Shown in pieces: positions 17,601 through 24,781 of a stretch of 64,000 bases of DNA. The translations under genes were made by a program, and so were the position numbers. The DNA lies in assembly GCF_032678705.1 (NCBI RefSeq), contig NZ_JAVTSS010000001.1:744001-808000 (forward strand). The letters run 5' to 3'. The notes under the pieces are model-generated. The model was not told the DNA's origin and searched no databases. It saw only the letters and a program-made list of their open reading frames with translations. This DNA comes from Pedobacter frigiditerrae (GTDB lineage: Bacteria; Bacteroidota; Bacteroidia; Sphingobacteriales; Sphingobacteriaceae). Position 1 is the first letter of the stretch; each line of letters begins with the position of its first letter.

Positions 17601-19466
17601 GTACGTTCAAAATCTAGTGCTACAATGGTTTTAGGTAAGTTGTATTATGATAAAAAAGATTATGCTAACGCTATTATTAATCTGCAGAATACTTATCAAT
17701 ACTCAAAATCAACAAAAGAAAATAGCCAATTGATAGAATCATCTTTATACTTAGGTAAAGTTGCAATGGCTCAAAAGAAAGATGCAGAAGCTGCTAAATA
17801 TTTTGATGAAGCAATTGTAAATTCGGTTAGGGTAGGAGAAAGCAAAAATTTATGGGAAGCACTTTACAGTCGAGGATTAATGTTTTATAATGAGAATAAA
17901 CTCGATTCTGCCACGGTATATTTTAAAAGAGCAGTAACTAGTGTAGAAGGTACTGGCAAAAATATATTTGGTGGTGCTGCTGCCAAAAAAATCTTTGCTG
18001 CTGATGAGAAAAAAGTAAGTCTTTATAATAATTTAATTTCTACACTCATAAAAGTTGGTAAAACCGATGAGGCATTGGAGTATACAAGTAGAAGTAACAT
18101 TCAAGCCATTAAAGAGAAGATGAATGGAGTTGTTGCCATGAGTAATAATACAGAGAAATCTGCTGCCATAAAACAACAAACTCAATTAACTAATACTGTT
18201 GCATCAGTAGAAGAAAACATAGCCAAAGAAAAGGCAAAACCAGCAGCAGAACAGAATAAAGAAAAAATCGTTTCGCTACAAAAAGTTCAACAATTTGCCC
18301 AGAAGCAATTACTTAACTTTTTAGATAGTATGGTTAAGGTGCATAAAGATTTTAATGATAATTTTACTAAAAGCGTTAATCCAGAGCAGCTTAAAGAATT
18401 TAAGTCTTCTATTCCACCGGAAATGGCGGTATTGCTATACGTAGTTCAAGGCGACCAGCTTATTATTTTTACCTTAACAAACGAAAGTACTAAAGCCAAG
18501 GTGGTGAGTATTAATGGAACAGATTTTTCTGCTCAGGTTAAAGATTTTAGCGTAGCCTTAAAACAGCCATTTAAAGATAAAAATGCGGCTCCATTAAACT
18601 TAAGAGGAGTTAAAGTCACCAATTCAGCACAATCATCTCGTTCTATTGCAGAAACTGGAACTAGTTTATACGAAGCGCTTATCGACCCAATAACAGCAGA
18701 TATTGCTAATAAAACTCAGCTTTGTATTATTAATAATGGCGAATTGAGCAGTATTCCATTTCAAGCTATTGGTAAGAAAAATGACAAGGGAACTTTCAGA
18801 TATTTGGTAGAAGACTATACGATTTTTTACACTAACAGTTTATCAATCTTTACAAAGAAAAAACCTGATTCAATTAAAGGGATGAGTTTTGTTGCTTACG
18901 GCAATCCTGACCATAGCTTGCCAAATGCAGAAAACGAGGTTAAGGAAATCAATAAAATCATAACAACTGCTAAGGTTTACATTGGCGATTCTGCCACAGA
19001 AGATATGGCTCAAGAAAGCCTTGGCTCAAAAAAAATCATCCATTTTGCTACCCATGGTATTTTAGATTACAGTGATTTTTCTAAAACCTTTTTAAAGTTC
19101 GCAAAATCAACTAATAATGATGGTAAATTAACTATACAAGAAATTAAAGGGCTCGAAATTTCAGATTGTGATTTAGTTACCTTATCAGCTTGTGAAACGG
19201 CAGTAACACAAACAGTGAATAAAGGATGGTATGTTTCTCCTGCAAATTCACTTTTAGTAAGTGGGGTAAAATCTGTAGTAGCATCGCTTTGGTCTGTAGA
19301 TGATGAAGCAACAAGTTTGCTAATGAGTGCATTTTACGAAAACATGGGCAAATCTATGCCAAAAGCGCAAGCATTGAGGAAAGCTCAGGAAACCTTAAGT
19401 CACAATCCAAAATTTGCACATCCATTTTATTGGGGAGCATTTATTTTGTACGGAGAGTGGCGTTAA
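14664..19466 (+). CDS. Exported TPR-CHAT protein, putative caspase-like protease
   Basis: A 1600-residue protein with a signal peptide of about 27 residues (ending STKAQ), so it is predicted to leave the cytoplasm. Residues from about 330 to 1100 are a long solenoid of tetratricopeptide repeats (recurring Y, A and G spacing such as ANALAREN and YSKLGSLY). A coiled-coil-rich stretch covers about 1150-1215. A CHAT domain (caspase HetF-associated with TPRs) fills about 1290-1600. The catalytic dyad is predicted at His1464 (HFATHG) and Cys1510 (LSACETA). Soluble CHAT proteins are caspase-like proteases; no substrate or partner gene is recognisable beside it. A weak promoter-like TAATATTG lies shortly upstream. 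Confidence 0.88.
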   Translation: MKNLSFSAIKGFLVLTLIILSISTKAQVAKTVVRNFNFKVDYVYYGKADSVYLFIYEGGKLGVKVGQQGKVFGTYSSAKPNRSQKELGFSTIVKVMGDTIIAKTTLYKPNIADERAMANDYLSLDINLPQNNYNSLFYDLALMQITFLDNSRDKLYSLKQILTKDSKPLEDSIITRSIVDIKSIYDMVKDDDKYKSLKVKMTDGRYKGRTVLDVMAKTNKTDIIGFLKFVKSYPGKYIGTSWKMGEVFATWVINNAPLNNQEVLDSVKHYATDKIRYEKFLVANRSIIVKDEYLKSWVVIALDKTNDGKNLEADNLLKETLKAGTFLKDTSGLGFYHYIQAQIYQDKQQYLQAIVHTNKAIEFFRQSKYWEYYIKLKLKRIYIEVMLSDFVAATKTYNELENDFKDYKTQLEPTLFTSLLAQHYGYYGYSLKRKGDLNEAKIYYGKSADEYQKLEDFSSKVANALARENVADILTNQNNYEEAVSVYDSLIVVYKTLNQSDKRSYAINSKAYAYSKMGKYDKNIEFANEALAIQLKTEDWNKAGYSYSQIGQSQWSLGKFNEAVAAHKQSILYRKKGNNFEGMGYSYSKLGSLYIEIGDKVKAIAALDSAKISYTKAGLKDKLAEIDGSIGDIYIKDKNIPKAIVHYLAAYESLKALGLKQEMAKQLYNIADAAYWDDMVQSRKYYTLSYDLYKAIGIKDQMLYCLLNLGNLDTREKKYDSAEKYFIQALAISKEINGKREQAITYRKLADAANTRLNLVDAISKYEQSLAIFKEIDEKSEQSSVLLSIGYANVSLGKFNNAETVMQQALDISKSTNNYAGKADAFAALSDLHQLKGEFTESKVLIDSCFKIYKQLNNAYQIANTHILAGNYYNRISDNINAIKSYTAADSLFKVEKSPDSRFTTLNNIGTIYFYQADYPQALNYFNQANAIIKAQPVVTENTLLVTTNLGEVYYHQKNYIEAEKILLLSLKLCNEKNAVRSKSSATMVLGKLYYDKKDYANAIINLQNTYQYSKSTKENSQLIESSLYLGKVAMAQKKDAEAAKYFDEAIVNSVRVGESKNLWEALYSRGLMFYNENKLDSATVYFKRAVTSVEGTGKNIFGGAAAKKIFAADEKKVSLYNNLISTLIKVGKTDEALEYTSRSNIQAIKEKMNGVVAMSNNTEKSAAIKQQTQLTNTVASVEENIAKEKAKPAAEQNKEKIVSLQKVQQFAQKQLLNFLDSMVKVHKDFNDNFTKSVNPEQLKEFKSSIPPEMAVLLYVVQGDQLIIFTLTNESTKAKVVSINGTDFSAQVKDFSVALKQPFKDKNAAPLNLRGVKVTNSAQSSRSIAETGTSLYEALIDPITADIANKTQLCIINNGELSSIPFQAIGKKNDKGTFRYLVEDYTIFYTNSLSIFTKKKPDSIKGMSFVAYGNPDHSLPNAENEVKEINKIITTAKVYIGDSATEDMAQESLGSKKIIHFATHGILDYSDFSKTFLKFAKSTNNDGKLTIQEIKGLEISDCDLVTLSACETAVTQTVNKGWYVSPANSLLVSGVKSVVASLWSVDDEATSLLMSAFYENMGKSMPKAQALRKAQETLSHNPKFAHPFYWGAFILYGEWR

Positions 19467-19479
19467 AAGAGTAAGGAGT

Positions 19480-19570
19480 CCTAAGTCTTTAGTCTAGAGT
19501 TTAATTGAGCAATAAAATTACTCAAGACTTTAGACTAATGACTCAAGACTTTCTTTAGTCTTTCAGCTTT
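19480..19570. repeat. Intergenic word repeat (AGTCTTTAGTCT)
   Basis: AAGTCTTTAGTCTAGAG on the left and CTCAAGACTTTAGACT on the right form an imperfect inverted repeat, with further copies of the word 'AAGACTTTAGAC'. The same word occurs at 22380-22409 and 32246-32282. Confidence 0.5.
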
Positions 19571-19601
19571 CTTTGCTATCTTCGCTTAAACTAATTTTTG
19601 T

Positions 19602-20759
19602 ATGTTTCCAACCGTTTCGCATTTCATATCTTACCTTTTTGGTGTGGATATTCCTCTTCCATTTAACACTTTCGGCGTTTTTGTAGCATTGGCATTTGTT
19701 GCTGGCTATTGGGCATTTACAAAAGAATTGAAGCGAAAAGAAGCTTTAGGCTTAATTCATCCAACCAAAAGGATAATTACTGTCGGAGAACCAGCAAGTA
19801 TCTCAGATATCTTATTGAATGCATTTTTTGGCTTTCTAATTGGTTATAAAATTGTTTATGCCATCATTAATTATAAACTATTTGTAAACGACCAGCAAGG
19901 AGTTTTACTTTCAGCCAAAGGAAATATAATTGGGGGTATAATTTTAGCCATCGTATTTGCCTACTGGGATTATAGCGAGAAACAAAAAACAAAATTGCCT
20001 AAACCAAAAAAAGTTGAAGTGACCGTGCATCCTCACGAAGTGATGAGCAGTATGGTAGTTTGGGCAGCAGTTTGGGGTTTTTTAGGCGCAAAGATTTTCG
20101 ATAATTTAGAACATTGGGATACTTTTATTAAAGACCCAATTGGCGGATTATTCTCTTTTACAGGTTTAACCTTCTACGGTGGCTTAATTTGTGGTGGTGC
20201 CGCAGTATTGTACATTGCTCGTAAAAATGGTATCAAACCATTACACATGTTAGATGTTGGCGGACCAGGAATGATGTTGGCTTATAGCGTTGGTCGTATT
20301 GGCTGTCATTTATCAGGAGATGGGGATTGGGGAATTCCAAACTTAAATCCTAAGCCATTTACTTGGTTGCCTGATTGGGCATGGGCATACACTTACCCAA
20401 ATAACGTAGCTAGAGAAGGCAATCATATTGCTGGCTGTATTGGTAATTATTGTAATGAATTAGCTCAGCCTGTTTATCCAACTCCAATTTATGAAGTTGT
20501 TTTAGCTTTTATTTTATTCATCATTTTATGGAAAATTCGTGAACGCATTAAATTACCTGGAATGATGTTTGGAATTTATTTGATTTTAAATGGCATCGAG
20601 CGCTTTAGCATTGAACTCATCAGGGTAAATAAAAAATTAGGAACGATTGCTGGATTTTCATTTACACAAGCAGAATTAATTGCGGCTTTACTATTTATCG
20701 GTGGCTGGTTGTTAGTTATCTATTCCATTAAAAACAAAGAGAAAAACGCAAATTATTAA
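19602..20759 (+). CDS. lgt: Prolipoprotein diacylglyceryl transferase
   Basis: A 385-residue polytopic inner-membrane enzyme that transfers diacylglycerol to the lipobox cysteine of prolipoproteins, the first step in lipoprotein maturation. The signature region reads GRIGCHLSGDGDWG near residues 229-242, and PTPIYEV near 290 is the conserved HPTPLYE-like loop. At 385 residues it is longer than the about 290 of E. coli Lgt; the extra length is in cytoplasmic loops (for example about residues 120-150, Lys-rich). The stop codon overlaps the next ATG. A TATCTTCG box, one base off the promoter consensus, lies at 19579-19586. Confidence 0.93.
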   Translation: MFPTVSHFISYLFGVDIPLPFNTFGVFVALAFVAGYWAFTKELKRKEALGLIHPTKRIITVGEPASISDILLNAFFGFLIGYKIVYAIINYKLFVNDQQGVLLSAKGNIIGGIILAIVFAYWDYSEKQKTKLPKPKKVEVTVHPHEVMSSMVVWAAVWGFLGAKIFDNLEHWDTFIKDPIGGLFSFTGLTFYGGLICGGAAVLYIARKNGIKPLHMLDVGGPGMMLAYSVGRIGCHLSGDGDWGIPNLNPKPFTWLPDWAWAYTYPNNVAREGNHIAGCIGNYCNELAQPVYPTPIYEVVLAFILFIILWKIRERIKLPGMMFGIYLILNGIERFSIELIRVNKKLGTIAGFSFTQAELIAALLFIGGWLLVIYSIKNKEKNANY

Positions 20760-21550
20760 TGATGAATTACGAATTATTATGCTCAAAGGTTGTCGCTGCA
20801 ACGCGATTAACAGGTAATTTTATCCGTAAAGAGTCTATGGCTTTTGATTCAAATTCGATTGAATATAAAGGCTTAAACGATATGGTTTCTTATGTGGATA
20901 AAAATGCAGAGAAACAGCTGGTTAAAAATTTATCTAAAATATTGCCAGGTTCTGGTTTTATAACTGAAGAAGATACAGAGAATATAACCGACAGAACTTT
21001 TACTTGGATAATTGACCCTTTAGATGGAACAACTAACTTCATCCATGGCATTCCTACTTATTCGGTTAGTGTTGCGCTTTATGAAGAAGATAAACCTATT
21101 ATTGGTGTAGTTTATGAAATTAATAGGGGTGAAATGTTTGCTACTTATAAAGGCGGACCAGCCCTATTAAACAATAAAGAAATAAGAGTATCCAAAGCTG
21201 AAAACCTTACACAAAGTTTATTGGCAACTGGATTTCCATATTATCAGTTTGACAAGCAACCACAATACATTCAACTTTTTACAGATATGATGCAGAAATG
21301 CCATGGCTTAAGAAGAATAGGTTCTGCAGCTGTAGATTTAGCTTACGTTGCCTGTGGAAGATTTGATGCTTATTTTGAATATAATCTTAACTCTTATGAT
21401 GTTGCTGCAGGAGCTTACCTGGTTCAGCAAGCCGGCGGTCAAATCATGAACTTTACTGGTGGAGATGAGTTTTTACAAACTAGAGAAGTTTTAGCTACTA
21501 ATGGTTTGTTAACGGAAGAGATTTTAGCTACGATTAAGAAATATTTTTAA
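20759..21550 (+). CDS. suhB: Inositol monophosphatase family protein
   Basis: A 263-residue Mg-dependent phosphatase of the IMPase/FIG family. The metal site is seen as EEDTENI and then DPLDGTTNF (Asp86, Asp89), with the C-terminal YDVAAG segment completing it. It starts within the lgt stop (ATG shares two bases), so it is translationally coupled; the ATG one codon later is equally possible. The physiological substrate could be inositol phosphate or another phosphomonoester such as PAP or histidinol phosphate, and suhB is used here as the family name. Confidence 0.85.
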   Translation: MMNYELLCSKVVAATRLTGNFIRKESMAFDSNSIEYKGLNDMVSYVDKNAEKQLVKNLSKILPGSGFITEEDTENITDRTFTWIIDPLDGTTNFIHGIPTYSVSVALYEEDKPIIGVVYEINRGEMFATYKGGPALLNNKEIRVSKAENLTQSLLATGFPYYQFDKQPQYIQLFTDMMQKCHGLRRIGSAAVDLAYVACGRFDAYFEYNLNSYDVAAGAYLVQQAGGQIMNFTGGDEFLQTREVLATNGLLTEEILATIKKYF

Positions 21551-21557
21551 GCGTAAT

Positions 21558-21653
21558 CTGTAGGGGCTGGGCTTGCCCCTGCCCATTTTAAAAAATAAAC
21601 CTCCAATACAAAATTAATTAGCTAATGGGCAACCGCAAGGGTTGCCCCTACAG
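21558..21653. repeat. Palindromic intergenic element, 96 bp
   Basis: Perfect 10-base inverted ends CTGTAGGGGC and GCCCCTACAG bound the element, with inner arms GGGCTTGCCCC and GGGCAACCGCAAGGG. It is GC-rich against an AT-rich background and resembles a class of dispersed bacterial REP elements carrying the GTAGGGGC/GCCCCTAC ends. Confidence 0.6.
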
Positions 21654-21662
21654 TTTAATCAT

Positions 21663-21697
21663 AAAAAGAGTCCAAACTTCAAGTTTGGACTCTTTTT
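21663..21697. terminator. Bidirectional intrinsic terminator
   Basis: GAGTCCAAACTT and AAGTTTGGACTC form a perfect 12-bp stem flanked by A5 and T5, so it can end both suhB on the plus strand and nfu on the minus strand. Confidence 0.9.
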
Positions 21698-21742
21698 ATA
21701 TGCTCTTAATCAAATGAACCATTGAATTAATGAACCAATTCC

Positions 21743-22294
21743 CTATAATGCCATCGAAACAACTTCCTTAACCTCAGGAACCATTCTCTGTAATAAGTTC
21801 TGGATTCCAGATTTTAAAGTAATTGTAGATGATGGACAACCACTGCAAGAACCTCTCAATTCTACAGTAACAACGCCTTCATCAAATGATTTATAACTAA
21901 TTGCGCCACCATCTTGCTCTACAGCCGGACGAACGTAATCATGTAATATTTGTTGAATTTTAATTTCTAGTTCACTTCCTTCAAAAGCTGGTGCTTCTTC
22001 GGCGGTGTTTTCTTTTATCTTAAGTTCTGATTCTACTGCGCCTTTAACAAATTCTTTTAAGATAGCTTCGATATCAGCCCATTCAGCGTCTTCGGTTTTA
22101 GTGATAGTTACAAAGTTACTTGCAAAAAATACACCACTCACAAAGTTAAACTTGAACAATTCTTTAGCAAAAGGAGAATGCTCAGCACTTTCTTTTGTTG
22201 CAAAATCTTCGCTACCGTTAATTAAAAGTTTATTAACCATAAACTTCATTGTAGCTGGATTTGGGGTTTGCTCTGTATATACGTTAATAGTCAT
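21743..22294 (-). CDS. NifU/Nfu-type iron-sulfur scaffold or carrier
   Basis: A 183-residue cytosolic Fe-S protein. The N-terminal Nfu domain begins EQTPNPATMKFMVN, and the C-terminal NifU-like domain carries the cluster-binding pair in GSCSGCPSS near residues 150-158. Such proteins carry 4Fe-4S clusters to target enzymes. It is monocistronic and convergent with suhB. Confidence 0.9.
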   Translation of the reverse strand: MTINVYTEQTPNPATMKFMVNKLLINGSEDFATKESAEHSPFAKELFKFNFVSGVFFASNFVTITKTEDAEWADIEAILKEFVKGAVESELKIKENTAEEAPAFEGSELEIKIQQILHDYVRPAVEQDGGAISYKSFDEGVVTVELRGSCSGCPSSTITLKSGIQNLLQRMVPEVKEVVSMAL

Positions 22295-22313
22295 GTCTTT
22301 AAATATTATGCTA

Positions 22314-22321
22314 CAAAAATA
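22314..22321 (-). promoter_or_regulatory. TAnnTTTG promoter of the nfu gene
   Basis: Read on the minus strand, TATTTTTG matches the consensus exactly, 19 bases before the start codon. Confidence 0.5.
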
Positions 22322-22379
22322 ATTAATTCTAATTCTAAATAGTTGATGTTGATGTCTATTTTAGGTCATTTGTTAAGAG

Positions 22380-22409
22380 AGCTTAAAGTCTAAAGCTTAA
22401 AGACTAAAG
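22380..22409. repeat. Intergenic word repeat (TTAAAGTCTAAAGC)
   Basis: TTAAAGTCTAAAGC is followed directly by TTAAAGACTAAAGC, a tandem pair one base apart in sequence. It lies downstream of purB and belongs to the word class at 19480 and 32246. Confidence 0.5.
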
Positions 22410-22450
22410 CGAAATAACCGAACTCTTCACTCTCAACTCAAAACTCCCAA

Positions 22451-23797
22451 CTAGAATATCCCTGTATAATTAAATGGCGTAATTAACTTCAATTCAGCTT
22501 TGATAACATCATTTACATCTAACTCATCAATAAATACTGCCATTGTTTGAGCGGTAATCTTTTGGTTAGTGCGTGTTAAAGCCTTTAATGCTTCATAAGG
22601 ATTTGGATAAGCTTCGCGTCTTAAAACTGTTTGTATAGCCTCGGCAACAACTGCCCAGTTATTTTCTAAATCAGCTTCAATTGCATCATTATTAAGGATG
22701 ATTTTGTTCAATCCTTTTAAAGTAGAACTAATGGCAATAATTGTGTGAGCCATTGGAACGCCAATGTTTCTCAAAACAGTAGAATCGGTTAAATCTCTTT
22801 GTAAACGAGAGATAGGTAGTTTTGCTGCAAAAAATTCGAATAAAGCATTAGCTAAACCAGCGTTACCTTCTGCATTTTCAAAATCGATTGGGTTTACTTT
22901 ATGTGGCATGGCCGATGAACCAACTTCTCCCTCCTTAATTTTTTGCTTAAAATAATTTTTAGAAATGTAGGCCCAAATGTCCCTGTCTAAATCGATAATG
23001 ATATTGTTAATGCGTTTCAAAGCATCACATTGTGCAGCAAATTGGTCGTAATGTTCTATTTGAGTGGTGTATTGAGCTCTGTTTAATCCCAATATTTTAT
23101 TCACGAAGTTATTAGAAAAGTCTACCCAATTTGTTTTTGGATAAGCAATATGATGAGCATTAAAGTTTCCTGTTGCGCCACCGAACTTTGCGCTATTTGG
23201 AATTACCTTTAAGTTTTGCAATTGGATGTTTAATCTTTCTGCAAAAACCATAAACTCTTTACCTAATTTGGTAGGAGAGGCAGGTTGTCCGTGAGTATGA
23301 GCTAATAAAGGAACATTTTCCCATTCCTTAGCTAAAGCAATTATTTTCTCAATTAATTCAGCAATAGCTGGATAATAAGACTCTTCTAATGCTAATTTAA
23401 AAGTATATGGAATAGCAGTATTATTAATGTCTTGAGAAGTTAAGCCAAAATGGATAAACTCTTTATACGGTTGTAAGTTAAGCTCATCAAACTTAGTTTT
23501 AATGAAATACTCAACAGCTTTTACATCATGGTTGGTAATACTTTCGGTATCTTTTACTTGTTGAGCATCTACATCATTAAAGTTTTGATGTATAGCTTTT
23601 AGTTTTGGATAAAGCGAGGTGTCAAAATTTTCTAGGCCAGGAATTTTAGCTTCAACTAATGCGATAAAATATTCTATCTCTACAAAAACACGATATTTGA
23701 TTAAAGCAGATTCAGAAAAATAGTCGGCAAGTTTTGCGGTGGTTTTTCTATAACGGCCATCTACTGGAGATATAGCTTGAAGCGAAGATAAAGTCAT
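22451..23797 (-). CDS. purB: Adenylosuccinate lyase
   Basis: A 448-residue cytosolic enzyme of the fumarase/aspartase superfamily. It acts twice in purine synthesis, cleaving SAICAR and adenylosuccinate with release of fumarate. The superfamily signature GSSAMPHKVNPIDFENAEG near residues 290-308 holds the catalytic Ser in the flexible loop, and LTSQDINNTA near 122 and THGQPASP near 170 form the rest of the active site. Length is normal. It is transcribed alone. Confidence 0.96.
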   Translation of the reverse strand: MTLSSLQAISPVDGRYRKTTAKLADYFSESALIKYRVFVEIEYFIALVEAKIPGLENFDTSLYPKLKAIHQNFNDVDAQQVKDTESITNHDVKAVEYFIKTKFDELNLQPYKEFIHFGLTSQDINNTAIPYTFKLALEESYYPAIAELIEKIIALAKEWENVPLLAHTHGQPASPTKLGKEFMVFAERLNIQLQNLKVIPNSAKFGGATGNFNAHHIAYPKTNWVDFSNNFVNKILGLNRAQYTTQIEHYDQFAAQCDALKRINNIIIDLDRDIWAYISKNYFKQKIKEGEVGSSAMPHKVNPIDFENAEGNAGLANALFEFFAAKLPISRLQRDLTDSTVLRNIGVPMAHTIIAISSTLKGLNKIILNNDAIEADLENNWAVVAEAIQTVLRREAYPNPYEALKALTRTNQKITAQTMAVFIDELDVNDVIKAELKLITPFNYTGIF

Positions 23798-23823
23798 TAT
23801 GCGTCAGAATTTTGATAATTCCG

Positions 23824-23831
23824 CAAAGTTA
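23824..23831 (-). promoter_or_regulatory. TAnnTTTG promoter of purB
   Basis: TAACTTTG on the minus strand matches exactly and ends 26 bases before the purB start codon. Confidence 0.55.
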
Positions 23832-23883
23832 ACATTTATCTTTATTTATGGTGTTTATCAAACAGATAAAATGGGCTAGAATC

Positions 23884-23920
23884 AAAAAAGGTCTTAACAA
23901 ATTTTGTTAAGACCTTTTTA
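23884..23920 (-). terminator. Intrinsic terminator of the first DSP lipoprotein gene
   Basis: AAGGTCTTAACAAA and TTTGTTAAGACCTT pair perfectly and are flanked by A and T runs. It lies 17 bases past the lipoprotein stop on the minus strand. Confidence 0.85.
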
Positions 23921-23936
23921 TAAGCTTTACTATTGA

Positions 23937-24125
23937 CTAGTGAGCTACAGCTGGAGAATCAACTTTTGGTGAATCAACAACTGGTGAATCAACAACTGGT
24001 GAATCAACAACTGGAGAATCAACTGCTGGTGAATCAGTAGCATCTGCTTTTTTCTCAGAGTTACAAGCAGCAACACCTAAAGATAATGCTAAAGCTAAAA
24101 AGCCAAATTTGAATAAGTTTTTCAT
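23937..24125 (-). CDS. Small DSP-repeat lipoprotein
   Basis: A 62-residue predicted lipoprotein. A hydrophobic signal (MKNLFKFGFLALALSLGVAA) ends at lipobox Cys21. The mature 42 residues are almost entirely acidic DSP repeats (six DSP units, four of the five-residue form VVDSP or close to it) encoded by 15-base tandem repeats. Function unknown; the extended repeat suggests a surface or periplasmic spacer, or a highly expressed stress product. Its paralogue lies 96 bases upstream, and both share an unusual promoter motif with the ECF sigma gene. Confidence 0.8.
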   Translation of the reverse strand: MKNLFKFGFLALALSLGVAACNSEKKADATDSPAVDSPVVDSPVVDSPVVDSPKVDSPAVAH

Positions 24126-24160
24126 TTTAATTCTGTTTAAATAATTAATTAATTTACATG

Positions 24161-24188
24161 TTAATACTGCAAAGTTAAAAAGGTAACC
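24161..24188 (-). promoter_or_regulatory. Putative ECF promoter of the first DSP lipoprotein
   Basis: On the minus strand the sequence reads GGTTACC (24188-24182), 14 bases, GTATTAA (24167-24161), 35 bases before the ATG. It has the same spacing as the motifs of the sister lipoprotein and the sigma gene. The spacer also contains TAACTTTG, an exact housekeeping -7 box, so dual control or an operator role is possible. Confidence 0.55.
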
Positions 24189-24221
24189 CGCAATTCTGAA
24201 AAAAAATGAAATTATTTTTAT

Positions 24222-24425
24222 TTAATGCTTAATCTTCTCCGAATCGGGGTTTGTTTTTGGTGAATCTATGGCTGGAGAATCAATTTTTGGTGAATCTACG
24301 GTAGGAGAGTCAGTTTTGTTTGGATCTTTTGGCGCAGAATCAGAAGAATTTGTAAACCAACTGCAAGATGTTAAGGATAAGGACAATGCGAAGGCTAAAA
24401 AGCCAAATTTGAATAGATTTTTCAT
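24222..24425 (-). CDS. Small DSP-repeat lipoprotein, paralogue
   Basis: A 67-residue predicted lipoprotein whose signal (MKNLFKFGFLAFALSLSLTS, Cys21) is nearly the same as that of the gene at 23937-24125. The mature part holds five DSP units in a less regular order with Lys and Asn. The near-identical signal peptides with diverged tails point to tandem duplication. Function unknown. It has its own GGTCACC promoter-like motif upstream. Confidence 0.78.
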   Translation of the reverse strand: MKNLFKFGFLAFALSLSLTSCSWFTNSSDSAPKDPNKTDSPTVDSPKIDSPAIDSPKTNPDSEKIKH

Positions 24426-24466
24426 TGTTAATTTTGTTTAAAGGTTAAAATTTTTGGGTTTTTACC

Positions 24467-24494
24467 TTAATGCAAATATTTTTAAAAGGTGACC
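24467..24494 (-). promoter_or_regulatory. Putative ECF promoter of the second DSP lipoprotein
   Basis: On the minus strand: GGTCACC (24494-24488), 14 bases, GCATTAA (24473-24467), 41 bases before the start codon. Each half differs by one base from the motifs of its neighbours; the spacing is identical. Confidence 0.55.
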
Positions 24495-24528
24495 TGCAAA
24501 AACGTGAAATATATTTTTATTTTTTTGG

Positions 24529-24557
24529 GGTTACCATTGTTTATTTTTGGGTATTAA
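24529..24557 (+). promoter_or_regulatory. Distal putative ECF promoter toward the sigma gene
   Basis: GGTTACC (24529-24535), 15 bases, GTATTAA (24551-24557) on the plus strand, about 220 bases before the sigma start. The gap to the proximal copy holds a repeat-like segment with CTGAAAGCGAAGCGAG. A transcript from here would carry a leader of about 215 bases. TATTTTTG within the spacer also fits the housekeeping box. Confidence 0.45.
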
Positions 24558-24589
24558 CGTGTGATATTTTGCACAGAAGATTGTTTTAT

Positions 24590-24665
24590 AAACCTGATGG
24601 AAGTGATATTGAGCAAAGCTGAAAGCGAAGCGAGATTTAACGAACAGCAGGACTAACCTTAATAA
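24590..24665. repeat. Dispersed intergenic repeat fragment
   Basis: The segment around GAAAGCGAAGCGAGATTTAA resembles REP-like phrases elsewhere in the window (3240, 40790, 56760). It separates two copies of the GGTTACC promoter motif. The 353-base gap 24426-24778 holds this, three motif copies and nothing else I can identify. Confidence 0.35.
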
Positions 24666-24750
24666 GATTCACTGTCCTTGCTTTTCTAATCAAAAAAATA
24701 GCTTAAGGATTGTCATTTTATAATTAAAAATTTTTTTTTGTCTATCATTG

Positions 24751-24778
24751 GGTTACCATTCACGTTTAAATGTATTAA
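24751..24778 (+). promoter_or_regulatory. Proximal putative ECF promoter of the sigma gene
   Basis: GGTTACC (24751-24757), 14 bases, GTATTAA (24772-24778), matching the lipoprotein promoters in sequence and spacing. This is the arrangement expected of an autoregulated ECF sigma factor. The predicted transcription start (about 24785) falls at the GTG start codon, so the transcript would be leaderless or begin just inside the frame. Confidence 0.5.
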
Positions 24779-24781
24779 TTG

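Noticed and set aside
23970-24020. Tandem 15-base repeats considered as a CRISPR array
   Set aside because: They encode DSP units in frame inside a lipoprotein gene, have no spacers, and no cas gene is present. No CRISPR array exists in the window.
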